Assembly: GCA_017536845.1 (NCBI GenBank)
Contig: JAFWCP010000432.1
Span: forward strand, 1-6,069
Length of the DNA: 6,069 nt
Reading direction: 5' to 3'
Origin: Solobacterium sp.
GTDB lineage: Bacteria; Bacillota_I; Bacilli_A; Erysipelotrichales; Erysipelotrichaceae
The position numbers were made by a program, and so were the translations under genes. This document shows positions 4,870 through 6,069 of this stretch, piece by piece (within the stretch, counting starts at the first letter, position 1; each line of letters opens with the position of its first letter). The notes under the pieces were generated by a model. The model did no database searches. It worked only from the letters and a program-made list of their open reading frames with translations, and was not told the DNA's origin.

Positions 4870-4887
4870 GCATCCTTATTTCAATCC

Positions 4888-6069
<1,182 letters not shown>

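Overview
The window looks like a piece of a Bacillota (Firmicutes) chromosome. The base composition is mixed and moderately GC-rich, most genes carry AAGGAG/GGAGG ribosome binding sites, and the gene families are typical of the phylum: FtsE, YitT, VanZ-like, Cof-type HAD, YbaK/EbsC and a GH1 6-phospho-beta-glucosidase. A gut or host-associated anaerobe such as an Erysipelotrichia or Clostridia member would fit, but the sequence alone does not settle the class. All genes but one lie on the minus strand, so the region is best read from right to left.

Right to left: (i) 6069-4888 is a GH1 6-phospho-beta-glucosidase whose first part lies outside the window, closed by a strong intrinsic terminator at 4776-4817. 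(ii) 4726-4265 is the C-terminal domain of an FtsX/MacB-type ABC permease without its N-terminal part, probably a gene remnant. (iii) 4264-3949 is a 316-base gap. Its right part holds nothing I recognise; its left part holds a good promoter (4066-4037) with an inverted repeat just upstream and a compact, foldable leader RNA. (iv) 3948-3469 is a YbaK-type aminoacyl-tRNA deacylase, followed 13 bases later by a Cof-type HAD phosphatase (3455-2604); the two form an operon ending in a terminator that overlaps the phosphatase stop codon. (v) 2500-1673 is a membrane-anchored transglutaminase-like protein with its own extended -10 promoter. (vi) A plus-strand VanZ-like gene (1261-1710) converges on it with a 38-base tail-to-tail overlap. 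(vii) 1222-308 is a YitT-family membrane protein, divergent from the VanZ-like gene across 38 bases, followed after 15 bases by ftsE (292-1, cut by the window edge).

Functionally this is mostly housekeeping: sugar-phosphate hydrolysis, tRNA quality control, small-molecule dephosphorylation, envelope proteins and cell division. No CRISPR array, rRNA, tRNA, insertion sequence, phage gene or toxin-antitoxin pair was seen, and no clearly new multi-gene system is visible. The parts most worth a second look are RNA- and promoter-level: the three-way-junction leader of ybaK, the mutually exclusive hairpins at the end of the HAD gene, two leaderless-looking starts behind TGnTATAAT promoters, and the near-symmetric divergent -10 region. 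The first 52 bases appear to be corrupted contig-end sequence and should not be trusted.
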